Assembly (NCBI RefSeq): GCF_902497555.1
Contig: NZ_CABVGP010000002.1
Span: 12,501 to 76,500, forward strand
Direction of reading: 5' to 3'
Length of the DNA stretch: 64,000 bases
Origin: Amycolatopsis camponoti
GTDB taxonomy: Bacteria; Actinomycetota; Actinomycetes; Mycobacteriales; Pseudonocardiaceae
A program made the translations under genes and the position numbers. Shown here piece by piece: positions 9,499-17,825 of the stretch. The notes beneath the pieces were generated by a model, which saw only the letters and a program-made list of their open reading frames with translations, made no database searches and was not told where the DNA came from. Numbering within the stretch: the stretch's first letter is position 1; each line of letters opens with the position of its first letter.

Positions 9499-10923
9499 TC
9501 ACACGTCGTAGTACAGGGCGAACTCGTACGGGTGCGGGCGCAGGCGCAGCGGGTCGATCTCGTTCTCGCGCTTGTACGACACCCACGTCTCGATCACGTC
9601 CGGCGTGAACACGCCGCCCTCGAGGAGGTAGTCGTGGTCGGCTTCGAGGGTGTCCAGCACCGTGCCCAGGTCGCCCGGGACGAGCTTGACGTTCTTGGCC
9701 TCCTCCGGCGGGAGCTCGTAGAGGTCCTTGTCGATCGGTTCGGCCGGCTCGATCTTGTTCTTGATGCCGTCGAGGCCGGCCATCATCATCGCCGAGAACG
9801 CCAGGTACGGGTTGCCCGACGAGTCCGGGCAGCGGAACTCGGCGCGCTTGGCCTTCGGGTTGTTGCCCGTGATCGGGATGCGGACGCAGGCCGAGCGGTT
9901 GCGCTGCGAGTAGACCAGCGAAACCGGCGCCTCGAAGCCCGGCACCAGGCGGTGGTAGGAGTTCACCGTCGGGTTCGTGAAGGCCAGCAGGCTCGGCGCG
10001 TGCTTGAGCAGCCCGCCGATGTAGTGGCGCGCGGTGTCCGACAGGCCGGCGTAGCCCGACTCGTCGTGGAACAGCGGCTGGCCGTCCTTCCACAGCGACT
10101 GGTGGCAGTGCATGCCCGAGCCGTTGTCGCCGGCGAGCGGCTTCGGCATGAACGTCGCCGTCTTGCCCGCCCCGAACACCGTGTTCTTCACGATGTACTT
10201 GAACAGCTGCAGGTCGTCGGCCGCGTGCAGCAGCGTGTTGAACTTGTAGTTGATCTCGGTCTGGCCGGCGGTGCCCACCTCGTGGTGCGCGCGCTCGATC
10301 TCGAAACCGGTGTTCGTCAGGTTGCGGACGATCTCGTCGCGCAGGTCGGCGAAGTGGTCGACCGGCGGGACGGGGAAGTAGCCGCCCTTGAACTTCGTCT
10401 TGTAGCCCTGGTTCCCACCGACCTCGTCGGCGCCGGTGTTCCACCAGCCCTCGATCGAGTCGATCTCGTGGAACGAGGCGTGCTCGGCGGAGTCGAAGCG
10501 GACCGAGTCGAAGATATAGAACTCGGCTTCGGGGCCGAAGTACACGTTGTCGGCGACGCCGTACTCGGAGATGTACTGCTCGGCCTTGCGCGCGATGTTG
10601 CGCGGGTCGCGGCTGTACGCCTCACGCGTGAACGGGTCGTGCACGAAGAAGTTGAGCGCCAGCGTCTTCGCCTTGCGGAACGGGTCGATCCGCGCGGTCT
10701 CCGGGTCCGGCAGCAGCAGCATGTCGGACTCGTGAATGGACTGGAAGCCGCGTACCGAGGAGCCGTCGAACGCGAGACCCTCTTCGTAGGCCTCTTCGGT
10801 GAAGGCCTTCGCGGGGACCGTGAAGTGCTGCATCACGCCGGGCAGGTCGCAGAACTGGACGTCGATGACTTCGACGTCCTCGTCGGCGATGAGGCGCTGG
10901 ATGTCGTCTGGAGTAGTGGGCAC
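9499..10923 (-). CDS. glnA: Glutamine synthetase type I (GSI-beta)
   Basis: A 474-residue GSI that makes glutamine from glutamate, ammonia and ATP as a dodecamer. Family landmarks are present: the FDGSSVRGF latch near the N-terminus, [12 protein letters not shown] in the catalytic beta-barrel, [14 protein letters not shown], and the adenylylation loop DLYELPPEE, whose tyrosine is the GlnE target. GTG 10923 is chosen because the protein then starts at the normal place ([15 protein letters not shown]) and AAGGAG lies upstream; the in-frame extension to 11007 is GlnR-site leader DNA. A full GlnR box at 10992-11029 shows nitrogen-dependent transcription, so this gene has both transcriptional and covalent control in the same window. 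Confidence 0.97.
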   Translation of the reverse strand: MPTTPDDIQRLIADEDVEVIDVQFCDLPGVMQHFTVPAKAFTEEAYEEGLAFDGSSVRGFQSIHESDMLLLPDPETARIDPFRKAKTLALNFFVHDPFTREAYSRDPRNIARKAEQYISEYGVADNVYFGPEAEFYIFDSVRFDSAEHASFHEIDSIEGWWNTGADEVGGNQGYKTKFKGGYFPVPPVDHFADLRDEIVRNLTNTGFEIERAHHEVGTAGQTEINYKFNTLLHAADDLQLFKYIVKNTVFGAGKTATFMPKPLAGDNGSGMHCHQSLWKDGQPLFHDESGYAGLSDTARHYIGGLLKHAPSLLAFTNPTVNSYHRLVPGFEAPVSLVYSQRNRSACVRIPITGNNPKAKRAEFRCPDSSGNPYLAFSAMMMAGLDGIKNKIEPAEPIDKDLYELPPEEAKNVKLVPGDLGTVLDTLEADHDYLLEGGVFTPDVIETWVSYKRENEIDPLRLRPHPYEFALYYDV

Positions 10924-10991
10924 CCTCGGTGACTCCTTCTCGTTCGAGCTCGTACGGCAGTGCTCTCTTCGGCTCACGCTAAAAGTGCGGT

Positions 10992-11029
10992 GTTGCCCGA
11001 CCGTCACCCGTATGTTTCGCCGGTGTTAA
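10992..11029 (-). promoter_or_regulatory. GlnR box upstream of glnA (two a/b site pairs)
   Basis: Read on the minus strand, the sequence is TTAAC-n6-GAAAC-n6-GTGAC-n6-GCAAC with every spacer exactly six bases. This matches the known actinobacterial GlnR pattern gTnAc-n6-GaAAc, repeated twice: half-sites two and three are exact, and the others have one mismatch each. The box is centred about 88 bases before the glnA start codon. Confidence 0.9.
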
Positions 11030-11096
11030 CGGGTGGTCGATATCGGGTATCCGACCAGGTCGGATGTGTTCCACGCCACCGGCATACCCTAGACGG

Positions 11097-11582
11097 GTGG
11101 CGAGATGGACCGGTGAATGGCTCCCCGGCACCGGCGAGGGCCGGCAGGACGTTGATCAGCACGAGTCGCGCTGGCCGGGCGAGAAGTTCGGTTTGCCCGA
11201 ATCAGGCGTGGGCTCGGCGGCGAGCGGGGGTGCGCGGCTGCTCGCGCTGGTCGTCGACCTCGTCGTCGCGGCCCTGGTCACGGCCATCTTCCTGCACCCC
11301 AGCCTGCAGGACCCGGTCGCGATGCAGAACTTCAACCTCTGGTCCGGCGGAGTGTGGGCGGTCATCTCCGTCGTGTCCGCCGGCTTCTTCGGGTTCACGC
11401 CCGGGATGGCCGCCGTCGGCGTCCGCGTCGCCCGGCTCGACGGCGCCGCGCTGGTCGGCCCGCCGCGCGCGCTGGTCCGGGCGGTCCTGACGTTCGTGAT
11501 CATCCCGGCGGCGGTCCGCAACGCCGACGGCCGCAGCTGGCTCGACCGGCTGACCGGCACCGTCGTCATCCGGATGCGCTGA
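11097..11582 (+). CDS. RDD-family membrane protein
   Basis: A 161-residue protein with a hydrophilic N-terminus (VARWTGEWLPGTG) and an RDD domain of about three membrane helices (LLALVVDLVVAALVTAIFL, VWAVISVVSAGFFGF, ALVRAVLTFVIIPAAV). The family's R-D-D type residues are visible as ARLLALVVDLV, and the C-terminus DGRSWLDRLTGTVVI is typical. The role of the family is unknown; transport or envelope function has been suggested. It is divergent from glnA with the GlnR box between them, the same arrangement I recall around M. tuberculosis glnA1 (Rv2219A). GTG 11097 gives the conserved 'ARWTG' start. Confidence 0.85.
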   Translation: MARWTGEWLPGTGEGRQDVDQHESRWPGEKFGLPESGVGSAASGGARLLALVVDLVVAALVTAIFLHPSLQDPVAMQNFNLWSGGVWAVISVVSAGFFGFTPGMAAVGVRVARLDGAALVGPPRALVRAVLTFVIIPAAVRNADGRSWLDRLTGTVVIRMR

Positions 11583-11595
11583 CCCGCCCACGAGA

Positions 11596-11624
11596 AAGGC
11601 CCCGTCCGGTGCGGACGGGGCCTT
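11596..11624. terminator. Bidirectional intrinsic terminator
   Basis: AAGGCCCCGTCC (11596-11607) pairs with GGACGGGGCCTT (11613-11624) around a five-base loop, between the convergent RDD and DUF4191 genes. Confidence 0.9.
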
Positions 11625-11640
11625 CGTCGTCGGTACGGGG

Positions 11641-12369
11641 TCAGCGACGGCGGATCGTGCGCTGGACGTTGCGCATCTTCGCGCCGGCCGGCATCGGGCC
11701 CTTCGGCATCGCCGCGCCGCGGTTGCCGAGCGCCGCGAGCTTCGCTTCCAGCGCGTCGACCTGGGCCGGCTTGAGGTTGCGCGGCAGCTTCATCAGGAAG
11801 CCCTGGAGCTTCTTCAGCGGGATCTGGCCCTCTTCGTGGCCGATCGTCACGTCGTAGATCGGGGTGTCACCGACCAGTCGGGACACGCGCTTCTTCTCCT
11901 GCGCGAGCAGCGTCTTGACGCGGTGCTGCGCGCCCTCGGCGACGAGCACCACGCCCGGGCCGCCCAGTACGCGGTGCACGGCGTCGAGCTGGGTCGTCGC
12001 CGCGACGGTCGGCGTCACCTTCCACTTGCCGCGGAGGTTCTCCAGCGCCCACGCCGCGGCGCCGGGCTGGCCGTCGGCCTTCGAGTAGACCGTCTTCTGG
12101 ACGCGCCGGCCGAAGATGATCATGGCGAGCAGACCGCCGAGGATCAGCCCCAAGGGCAGCAGCACCCACTGCGAGCCGAAGAAGGACCCGATGCCGAACG
12201 CCACGCCGGCGACGACGACGATCGACCCGACCATCCACGGGATGAGCCACGGGTCTTCCTTGCGCTGCATCTTGAAGGCCTCGAAGAGCTGGCCACGGCG
12301 GGCCTTGCTCGCCGCGCGCTTCTCCTTCTTGGCCTGCTTGGCCGCTTCCTTGTCCTGCTGTCCCGCCAT
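11641..12369 (-). CDS. DUF4191 family integral membrane protein
   Basis: A 242-residue actinobacterial protein (Rv2219-type). It has a lysine-rich N-terminus ([19 protein letters not shown]), then two adjacent membrane helices ([22 protein letters not shown] and [18 protein letters not shown], about residues 45-90), then a soluble C-terminal domain with [18 protein letters not shown] and [15 protein letters not shown]. No enzymatic motif is recognised. It is conserved next to glnA, and in mycobacteria next to lipoate genes, so a housekeeping membrane role is likely but undefined. The ATG at 12369 fits the conserved start. Confidence 0.85.
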   Translation of the reverse strand: MAGQQDKEAAKQAKKEKRAASKARRGQLFEAFKMQRKEDPWLIPWMVGSIVVVAGVAFGIGSFFGSQWVLLPLGLILGGLLAMIIFGRRVQKTVYSKADGQPGAAAWALENLRGKWKVTPTVAATTQLDAVHRVLGGPGVVLVAEGAQHRVKTLLAQEKKRVSRLVGDTPIYDVTIGHEEGQIPLKKLQGFLMKLPRNLKPAQVDALEAKLAALGNRGAAMPKGPMPAGAKMRNVQRTIRRR

Positions 12370-12425
12370 CTGACCAGGATACGGCCGCGTGCCCCTGCCC
12401 CGATTCCCCGTCCCCCTCTGCGAGG

Positions 12426-14516
12426 ATGCCGGACGTGACCGGCGTACTTTCCCCCAAGAGCCAGAACCGTCTGCTCGATGGTCTCGACCCTGAGCAGCGC
12501 GCCGCCGCCGGTGCCCCGCGAGGGCCGGTCTGCGTGCTCGCCGGGGCCGGCACGGGCAAGACCCGCACGATCACCCACCGGATCGCCCACCTCGTCCGAT
12601 CCGGGCATGTTTCCGCTGGTCAGGTGCTCGCAGTGACGTTCACGACGCGAGCCGCGGGGGAGATGCGGACCCGGCTGCGGGGCCTCGGCGTCGAGGCCGC
12701 GCAGGCCCTGACGTTCCACGCCGCCGCCCGCCGTCAGCTGCGGTACTTCTGGCCGCGCGTGGTCGGCGACCGGCCCTGGGACCTGCTGGAGAACAAGTTC
12801 CGCTACGTCGGACAGGCCGCGACCCGGGCCAAGCTCGGCACCGAAACCGAGATCCTGCGCGACCTGTCGAGCGAGATCGAGTGGGCGAAGGCGTCGCTGA
12901 TCGCCCCGGACGACTACCCGGCCGTCGCGGCGCGCACCCAGCGCGACATCCCGGCGCCGGCGGCGCAGATCGCCCAGGTCTACCGCACGTACGAAGAGCT
13001 GAAGAACGCCGCGCAGGTGCTCGACTTCGACGATCTCCTGCTGCACACGACGGCGGTGCTCGAGGAGCACGGCGTCGTCGCCGAGGAGTTCCGCGACCGC
13101 TACCGGTGCTTCGTCGTCGACGAGTACCAGGACGTCACGCCGCTGCAGCAGCGCCTGCTCGACGCGTGGCTCGGCGGCCGCGACGACCTGACCGTCGTCG
13201 GCGACGCCAACCAGACCATCTACTCCTTCGGCGGCGCGTCGCCGAAGTCGCTGCTCGAGTTCACGCGGCGCTACCCGGACGCGACGGTCGTCCGGCTCGA
13301 GCGCGACTACCGGTCGACGCCCGAGGTCGTCTCGCTGGCGAACCGGGTCATCGGCGCCGCGCGCGGGCGGCCGGCGGGGTCGCGCCTGAAGCTGATCGGG
13401 CAGCGGCCGTCGGGTCCGGAGCCGCGCTTCGCCGAGTTCGACGACGAGGCGGTCGAGGCCGAGGCCGTCGCCGGTCGGGTGCGCGAGCTGCTGGACGGCG
13501 GCGTCGCGGCGAGCGAGATCGCGGTGCTGTACCGCGTGAACGCGCAGTCGGAGGCGTACGAGTCGGCACTGACCGCGACCGGCATCCCGTACCTCGTCCG
13601 CGGTGGCGAGCGGTTCTTCAACCGGACCGAGGTCCGGCAGGCGATGTCGGCGCTGCGGGCCGCGAGCGGCGACGGCAGCTCCGACCTGGTCACGACGGTG
13701 CGGTCGGTGCTCGCCCGCGTCGGGCTGACCGAGTCGCCGCCGGCGGGTGGCGCGGCCAAGGAGCGCTGGGACGCGCTCCTGGCGATCGTCGAGCTGGCCG
13801 AAGAGCTGGCCTCGACGGTCGAGGACGCCGACCTGCCGCGCTTCAACACCGAACTGGAGCAGCGCGCCGCGGCCCAGCACCCGCCGACGGTGGAGGGCGT
13901 GACGCTGGCGTCGCTGCACGCGGCGAAGGGCCTGGAGTGGGACGCGGTGTTCCTCGTCGGCCTGGCCGAGGGCACGATGCCGATCCTGCACGCCGGCGAC
14001 GACGAGGCGGCGATCGAGGAAGAGCGGCGGCTGTTCTACGTCGGCGTGACGCGCGCCCGCGAGCACCTGTGGCTGTCGTGGGCGCTGGCCCGCACGCCGG
14101 GAGGGCGGCGCAACCGCCGTCGCAGCCGGTTCCTGTACGGCCTGATCCCGGAGGATCACCCGGCCGCCCGCGCGGCCCGCACCCAGCAGAAGCCGGCGAC
14201 GCCGATCAAGACGCGCTGCCGCGTCTGCGGCGGGCCGCTGCTGGAGACCCTCGAGGTCAAGCTGGGCCGCTGCGGCAAGTGCCCGTCGACGGTGGACGAG
14301 GGACTGCTGGAGCGCCTGAAGTCCTGGCGCGCCGACCGGGCCCGCGAGCTGAAGGTGCCGGCGTTCGTGGTGTTCACCGACGCAACGCTGATGGCCATCG
14401 CCGAGCAACGCCCGATCGACGAGGCGGCGCTGGTGTCGATCTCGGGAATCGGCGCGACCAAGCTGGAGCGGTTCGGCACGGAGATCCTCGGCGTGGTCCG
14501 GGCATCGGCGGAGTAG
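12426..14516 (+). CDS. uvrD2: ATP-dependent DNA helicase UvrD2 (SF1, with HRDC domain)
   Basis: A 696-residue SF1A 3'-5' helicase. Walker A AGAGTGKT (about 39-46), the DEYQD box ([14 protein letters not shown]), [13 protein letters not shown], the ERDYRST motif, [14 protein letters not shown] and [10 protein letters not shown] are all present. The C-terminus adds a four-cysteine cluster (CRVCGG ... CGKC) and an HRDC domain ([20 protein letters not shown]...[11 protein letters not shown]), the combination that distinguishes UvrD2 from UvrD1. It acts in DNA repair/replication. ATG 12426 or GTG 12435 may start it. It lies immediately before whiB7, as in M. tuberculosis. Confidence 0.95.
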   Translation: MPDVTGVLSPKSQNRLLDGLDPEQRAAAGAPRGPVCVLAGAGTGKTRTITHRIAHLVRSGHVSAGQVLAVTFTTRAAGEMRTRLRGLGVEAAQALTFHAAARRQLRYFWPRVVGDRPWDLLENKFRYVGQAATRAKLGTETEILRDLSSEIEWAKASLIAPDDYPAVAARTQRDIPAPAAQIAQVYRTYEELKNAAQVLDFDDLLLHTTAVLEEHGVVAEEFRDRYRCFVVDEYQDVTPLQQRLLDAWLGGRDDLTVVGDANQTIYSFGGASPKSLLEFTRRYPDATVVRLERDYRSTPEVVSLANRVIGAARGRPAGSRLKLIGQRPSGPEPRFAEFDDEAVEAEAVAGRVRELLDGGVAASEIAVLYRVNAQSEAYESALTATGIPYLVRGGERFFNRTEVRQAMSALRAASGDGSSDLVTTVRSVLARVGLTESPPAGGAAKERWDALLAIVELAEELASTVEDADLPRFNTELEQRAAAQHPPTVEGVTLASLHAAKGLEWDAVFLVGLAEGTMPILHAGDDEAAIEEERRLFYVGVTRAREHLWLSWALARTPGGRRNRRRSRFLYGLIPEDHPAARAARTQQKPATPIKTRCRVCGGPLLETLEVKLGRCGKCPSTVDEGLLERLKSWRADRARELKVPAFVVFTDATLMAIAEQRPIDEAALVSISGIGATKLERFGTEILGVVRASAE

Positions 14517-14783
14517 CGACGGGTCGGGGCCGTCGGGTGCTCTGGGAACCGGGGCCGTCTCGCTGCGTTCGAGGCGGTGTTGGTCCGGTCGGCTTCGGCC
14601 CGCGGCCGGGGGGCGCGGCTCGTGCGGGCCGGCCGTCGAGGCCGTCCCGACCGGGGGCCGGACCGGTGTGGTCGCGCCCGGTTCACTCGGGCGGCGGTAT
14701 CGCGGCGATGGGGTGTTGACCGCGTCCGGGCCATGATCGACGCGGCGAACCCGCTGCTCAGGGGCGATCTTCGTAACTTCGAG
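14517..14783. other. Intergenic DNA before the whiB7 promoter, no gene seen
   Basis: GC-rich sequence between the uvrD2 stop and the whiB7 promoter. No ORF with a convincing ribosome site or family match is visible on either strand. Confidence 0.6.
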
Positions 14784-14832
14784 GATTTTCCCGTTAATTG
14801 AGTTGCCTCGGTGTGGTGGGGCACAATAACCT
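14784..14832 (+). promoter_or_regulatory. Probable whiB7 promoter with upstream AT-rich element
   Basis: An AT-rich segment (GATTTTCCCGTTAATTG, 14784-14800) directly precedes TTGCCT (14803-14808), then an 18-base spacer and TAACCT (14827-14832). WhiB7 promoters are known for an AT-rich stretch just upstream of the -35, contacted by the WhiB7 AT-hook while WhiB7 binds the sigma factor, so autoregulation is expected here. The AT content stands out sharply from its surroundings. Confidence 0.7.
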
Positions 14833-14839
14833 GCCAGTA

Positions 14840-14858
14840 CCGAGCCCGAAGGGCTCGG
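14840..14858 (+). promoter_or_regulatory. 5'-end stem-loop of the whiB7 leader
   Basis: CCGAGCCC (14840-14847), a GAA loop and GGGCTCGG (14851-14858) form a perfect 8-bp hairpin. If transcription starts about seven bases after the -10, this sits at the extreme 5' end of the mRNA, where it could stabilise the transcript. Confidence 0.55.
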
Positions 14859-14926
14859 CTGGGGATCCACGTGACAGCGCCGCTCGGCGGCCGTGTGTGC
14901 AGAGTACAGAAGGAGGTGCCGGTGAA

Positions 14927-15184
14927 ATGATCAACACCATGACGCTCACGAATCCGGGCACCCGTCTGTCCTGCGCCGCGGAAGTTGCGGCTGCTCAGCG
15001 CCCGGGCACCGGTGTGTCCGTGAGCGCGCACGAGATTCAGGTCATGCGTCGCGTCGAGCGGCGCTGGGCCACCGGTGATGTCGTGTTCGGGACGCAGGGC
15101 GTTCTCGCCGCGTACCCGCAGGCTGATCTGTCGACCATCAAGCAGTTCCGTGTTCCGTTGTCGTTACGGGAGCGAAGTTCCTGA
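14927..15184 (+). CDS. Leader ORF (85 codons) upstream of whiB7, likely attenuation uORF
   Basis: An ORF with a strong AGGAGG ribosome site (14911-14916) ten bases before ATG 14927. The product (INTMTLTNPGTRLS...LSLRERSS) matches no family I know. It ends 20 bases before the 15-bp terminator stem that precedes whiB7. Its last codons include TTA (15164-15166), CGA and AGT, all rare in this genome, and the stop lies in a small CCTGA/TCAGG hairpin (15180-15194). whiB7/wblC leaders in Mycobacterium and Streptomyces use a translated uORF plus terminator to sense ribosome inhibition; this ORF is in the right place for that job. It could instead encode a functional small protein. Function is inferred from position, not homology. 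Confidence 0.7.
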   Translation: MINTMTLTNPGTRLSCAAEVAAAQRPGTGVSVSAHEIQVMRRVERRWATGDVVFGTQGVLAAYPQADLSTIKQFRVPLSLRERSS

Positions 15185-15204
15185 CCTAGTCAGGACTAGA
15201 GGCT

Positions 15205-15254
15205 CACGAAGGCCGCGGAACCGGAAAACCCGGATCCGCGGCCTTCGTGTTTTT
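15205..15254 (+). terminator. whiB7 leader attenuator (intrinsic terminator)
   Basis: CACGAAGGCCGCGGA (15205-15219) pairs with TCCGCGGCCTTCGTG (15235-15249), with an extra CCGG/CCGG inner stem, followed by TTTTT (15250-15254). It lies between the leader ORF and whiB7, 82 bases before the whiB7 ATG, so transcription must read through it to express whiB7. Confidence 0.9.
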
Positions 15255-15335
15255 GGCTGCACAACCCCAAGAGGACCAGCATTGCCCAGCTCCATCTCCC
15301 AACCGAAAACCCGTACGACACAAGGAGGAACTGCC

Positions 15336-15692
15336 ATGTCTTCGGCCATCGCCTACACCTCGGGTGAGGCAATATTCGCCGACCTGCTCGACCCCATCGC
15401 GGTACCGGACGCGGCTCTGCCCTGCCGTTCGGGCGACGCGGACCTCTGGTTCGCCGAGTCCCCGGCCGAGCTCGAGCGCGCGAAGGCGCAGTGCGCCGAC
15501 TGCCCGGTGCGCGAGGCCTGCCTGGCGGGCGCACTGGCTCGCCGCGAGCCGTGGGGCGTCTGGGGCGGCGAGATCTTCGAGCGCGGCGTCGTGATCGCGC
15601 GCAAGCGGCCCCGTGGCCGTCCGCGCAAGAACGCTGCCGTCGAGCCCGCCGCGGCCAAGGCCGTCGGCGCTCACCGGAGCGCCGCCGCATGA
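15336..15692 (+). CDS. whiB7: WhiB7 transcriptional regulator (Fe-S, AT-hook)
   Basis: A 118-residue WhiB-family protein and master activator of intrinsic antibiotic resistance. Four cysteines for the [4Fe-4S] cluster are at 30, 53, 56 and 62 (C-x22-C-x2-C-x5-C), the turn GVWGG at 74-78, and the AT-hook RGRPRK at 93-98, which is the hallmark of WhiB7. WhiB7 binds the principal sigma factor and AT-rich promoter DNA. AAGGAGG precedes the ATG. Neighbours match the M. tuberculosis order (uvrD2, whiB7, ABC1 kinase). Expression is expected to need both autoactivation at 14784-14832 and read-through of the attenuator at 15205-15254. The stop codon overlaps the next ATG. Confidence 0.96.
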   Translation: MSSAIAYTSGEAIFADLLDPIAVPDAALPCRSGDADLWFAESPAELERAKAQCADCPVREACLAGALARREPWGVWGGEIFERGVVIARKRPRGRPRKNAAVEPAAAKAVGAHRSAAA

Positions 15693-15946
15693 GCGTCGAA
15701 CCGGTCACCACGAAAGACCACGAAGCGCGGATGTGCCGTCCGCAACTGCAGTTGACGAAGACCGAGATCGAGGAGATCAGCGAGATGTTGCTTTACGAAG
15801 AACTGTCCAGGGCCCGAATACGGGATCTGGAAGAGGGGGTCCGCGCCCAGCGGGCCCGAGGTAGCGCGCGTGCCGTACGCCGCTGGACGCGAGTAGCCCG
15901 ATGGGCGTCTCGCCGCGCGGAGCGGTACGAGCTGGACCAGAACTGA
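15689..15946 (+). CDS. Small protein translationally coupled to WhiB7, function unknown
   Basis: An 85-residue basic protein whose ATG overlaps the whiB7 stop (ATGA, 15689-15692), so it should be made in proportion to WhiB7. It has an acidic helix (KTEIEEISEMLLYEELSRARIRDLEEGVRAQRARG) likely to form a coiled coil or long helix, then an Arg/Trp-rich tail (RRWTRVARWASRRAERYELDQ). There is one cysteine, and no membrane or signal segment. I recognise no family. The coupling suggests a role in the antibiotic response, for example a partner or modulator of WhiB7; that is inference. A strong terminator follows. Confidence 0.75.
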   Translation: MSVEPVTTKDHEARMCRPQLQLTKTEIEEISEMLLYEELSRARIRDLEEGVRAQRARGSARAVRRWTRVARWASRRAERYELDQN

Positions 15947-15947
15947 G

Positions 15948-15984
15948 CGCAGGCCCCTGCCGCCCCGGGCGGCAGGGGCCTGCG
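15948..15984 (+). terminator. Terminator of the whiB7 operon
   Basis: A 17-bp perfect stem (15948-15964 with 15968-15984) carrying GCAGGCCCCTGCCGCC and its complement. There is no T-run, but the stability is very high. It ends the whiB7/small-protein transcript. Confidence 0.8.
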
Positions 15985-16605
15985 TGCTGCCCGAAAGGTC
16001 GCGGCCTGCGGGGGTGCCGGGCGAGTTCGCTCGGTGGCGAGGCCGGTCGGATGTCGCTACCGCCGCGGCTGCGGCTTGGGCGGTGCTGGATGCTGCGGCG
16101 CCCAAGTGTTGGCGCGGCGGGGTAAGTCCTGCGGGTGGGGTCGGGGCCTCCTTCGGGTGGTGTGCGGCGGGTTTGCTCCCGGGTGGGTGGGCTGGCGAGG
16201 TTGCTTGCCGGTTGGCTGGCCGGTGGGTGGGCTGGCGAGGTTGCTGGCCGGTGGGTGGGCTGGCGAGGTTGCTTGCCGGTTGGCTGACCGGTGGGTGGGC
16301 TGGCGAAGTTGCTGACCGGTAGGACGGCTGGCGAGGTTGCTCGCCGGTTAGCCGGTCGGTGATGCGATCGCTGAGGCTGTTCGTCGGGATTGCTCGCCCG
16401 TGGCAGTCCCCGGCGAGGTTGCCCGACGGGAAGCTTGCCGAGGCTGGGTTCGGAGGGGCTCGCCGGAATTGCGCCTCGCCGGGGACTGCCTACGGGTGGG
16501 GCTGATCGGCGTCGCGTCTGCGCGTTGGCGCGGCGGGGGTGGACTTGCGGGTCGGGGCCTCCTTCGGGTGGTGTTCGGGCGGTTGCGCTGGTGTTGAATG
16601 GGGTG
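15985..16605. repeat. Repeat-rich non-coding block between whiB7 and the methyltransferase
   Basis: No convincing gene lies here. GGTGGGTGGGCTGGCGAGGTTGCT recurs (in fragments under 20 bases) at about 16182, 16222, 16250 and 16290 with alternating 40- and 28-base steps, then decays to 16349. The block is bracketed by direct repeats: a 26-base exact match at 16138-16163 and 16549-16574, and a 15-base match (GTTGGCGCGGCGGGG) at 16108 and 16524. The related phrases GCTGGCGAGGTTGC and CGGGAATTGC recur between. The second bracket reaches to within 35 bases of the next start codon. Confidence 0.8.
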
Positions 16606-17478
16606 ATGGCCGGACACAGCCACGACGACATCGACTGGGCGGATCGGCTCGCTCAGCTGCGCATGGCCGACTCGCTCGATGCCGGGGCGCTCGCGCCCGT
16701 CGCGCGGCGGTTGCTTGGCCGGCTGCCCGGGCGGCCCACCCTGCTCGACGTCGGGTGTGGGGCCGGTGGGATGAGCGTGCTCTTCGCGCGGGAGCTCGCC
16801 CGTGGGGGTGGGGGCACCGTCGTGCTCCTTGATGCCACGCCCGCACTGCTGGCCGAGGCGCGGCGGGCCGTCACCGAGGCCGCCGGTGGGGATGTCGAGG
16901 TTGTCGGTGTGCACGGGGACCTCGCCGATCCGCGGTTGGGCGAGCGGGTGCCCGCTGCCGATCTCGTGTGGGCTTCGGGCGTCGTGCACCACGTCGGCGA
17001 CCAGCAGGCCGCTTTGCGCTCCCTTGCCCGGCTGGTGCGGCCCGGCGGGGTGCTCGCCATCAGCGAAGGCGGGCTCGAGATGCGGTGCCTCCCTTGGGAT
17101 GTCGGGGTGGGCCGGCCCGGGCTGGAGCAGCGGCTGCTCGCCGCGCGGGGCGAGTGGTTCGCCGGAATGCGGGCCGGGCTTCCGGGCAGCGTCGCCATGC
17201 CCTACGGCTGGCCGCGCGCCCTTCGCGAGGCCGGGCTCGAGGATGTCGAGTCGTTCGGTGCGCTCATCGATCACCCCATGCCGGGTTCGGAGCTGTTGCG
17301 CGAGTACGTCGTGCAGCGCGTCGGATGGCTTGCCGAGTCCGCCGGGGACTTGCTCGACGTCGATGATCGCGCCACTGTCGCCGCGCTGACCGATCCGGAC
17401 GGCCCGGACTTCCTCGCCCGCCGGGACGACCTGTTCCTGTTGGGCGCCAAAGCGATCCACTGTGGACGGTTGCCGTGA
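16606..17478 (+). CDS. Class-I SAM-dependent methyltransferase
   Basis: 290 residues with a Rossmann methyltransferase core: motif I LLDVGCGAGGMSVLFA (about 46-61), an acidic end of strand 2 (VVLLDATP), motif II ADLVWASGVVHHVGD, and LARLVRPGGVLAISEGG (motif III). The C-terminal third (LLDVDDRATVAALTDPDGPDFLARRDDLFLLGA) follows a substrate-side pattern seen in many actinobacterial small-molecule methylases. The substrate is unknown. ATG 16606 directly follows an in-frame GTG (16603); either may be used. The stop overlaps the next start (GTGA), so the two genes are coupled. Confidence 0.88.
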   Translation: MAGHSHDDIDWADRLAQLRMADSLDAGALAPVARRLLGRLPGRPTLLDVGCGAGGMSVLFARELARGGGGTVVLLDATPALLAEARRAVTEAAGGDVEVVGVHGDLADPRLGERVPAADLVWASGVVHHVGDQQAALRSLARLVRPGGVLAISEGGLEMRCLPWDVGVGRPGLEQRLLAARGEWFAGMRAGLPGSVAMPYGWPRALREAGLEDVESFGALIDHPMPGSELLREYVVQRVGWLAESAGDLLDVDDRATVAALTDPDGPDFLARRDDLFLLGAKAIHCGRLP

Positions 17479-17660
17479 GCGCGCCGGAGGAGGCCGCATG
17501 CGTGCGGTGCGGGCGAACCCGCGGCGCCGACGAGGACCCGGCTACGGCGCTCGCCTGGGTGTCCACCCGCGAGCGGGGCGGACTGCGGTGGCTGTGCCCG
17601 GACTGCGCGCGCCGGCACGTGCGCGACATCGAGGGCAAGCTGCCCGACGAGTACTGGTGA
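17475..17660 (+). CDS. Small zinc-ribbon protein
   Basis: 61 residues with two CxxC pairs (CVRC at 9-12 and CPDC near 42-45) that should bind one zinc. The GTG at 17475 overlaps the methyltransferase stop. The C-terminus (RDIEGKLPDEYW) is compact and acidic. Similar short cysteine proteins are common in actinomycetes, and their role is unknown. Coupling suggests it works with the methyltransferase. Confidence 0.75.
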   Translation: MSAPEEAACVRCGRTRGADEDPATALAWVSTRERGGLRWLCPDCARRHVRDIEGKLPDEYW

Positions 17661-17825
17661 CGGACCCGCGCTCCCGACGAGTGTGCGGCAGCTCCGGACG
17701 GTGTGCGTCGCCGCGCGGAGAAGCGCCTGGCTCGGTGGGACACAGACGATGCGTGCGGGCCGTCGGTCGAGCGATGCGCGCGTGCCCGGACGGAGTGCGC
17801 GGCACGGCGCGGCCGCCGATGGTGG

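Noticed and set aside
12144..14870. Long minus-strand frame opposite uvrD2
   Set aside because: It mirrors a high-GC gene on the other strand; composition is Arg/Ala/Gly/Pro-rich and no motif is found.
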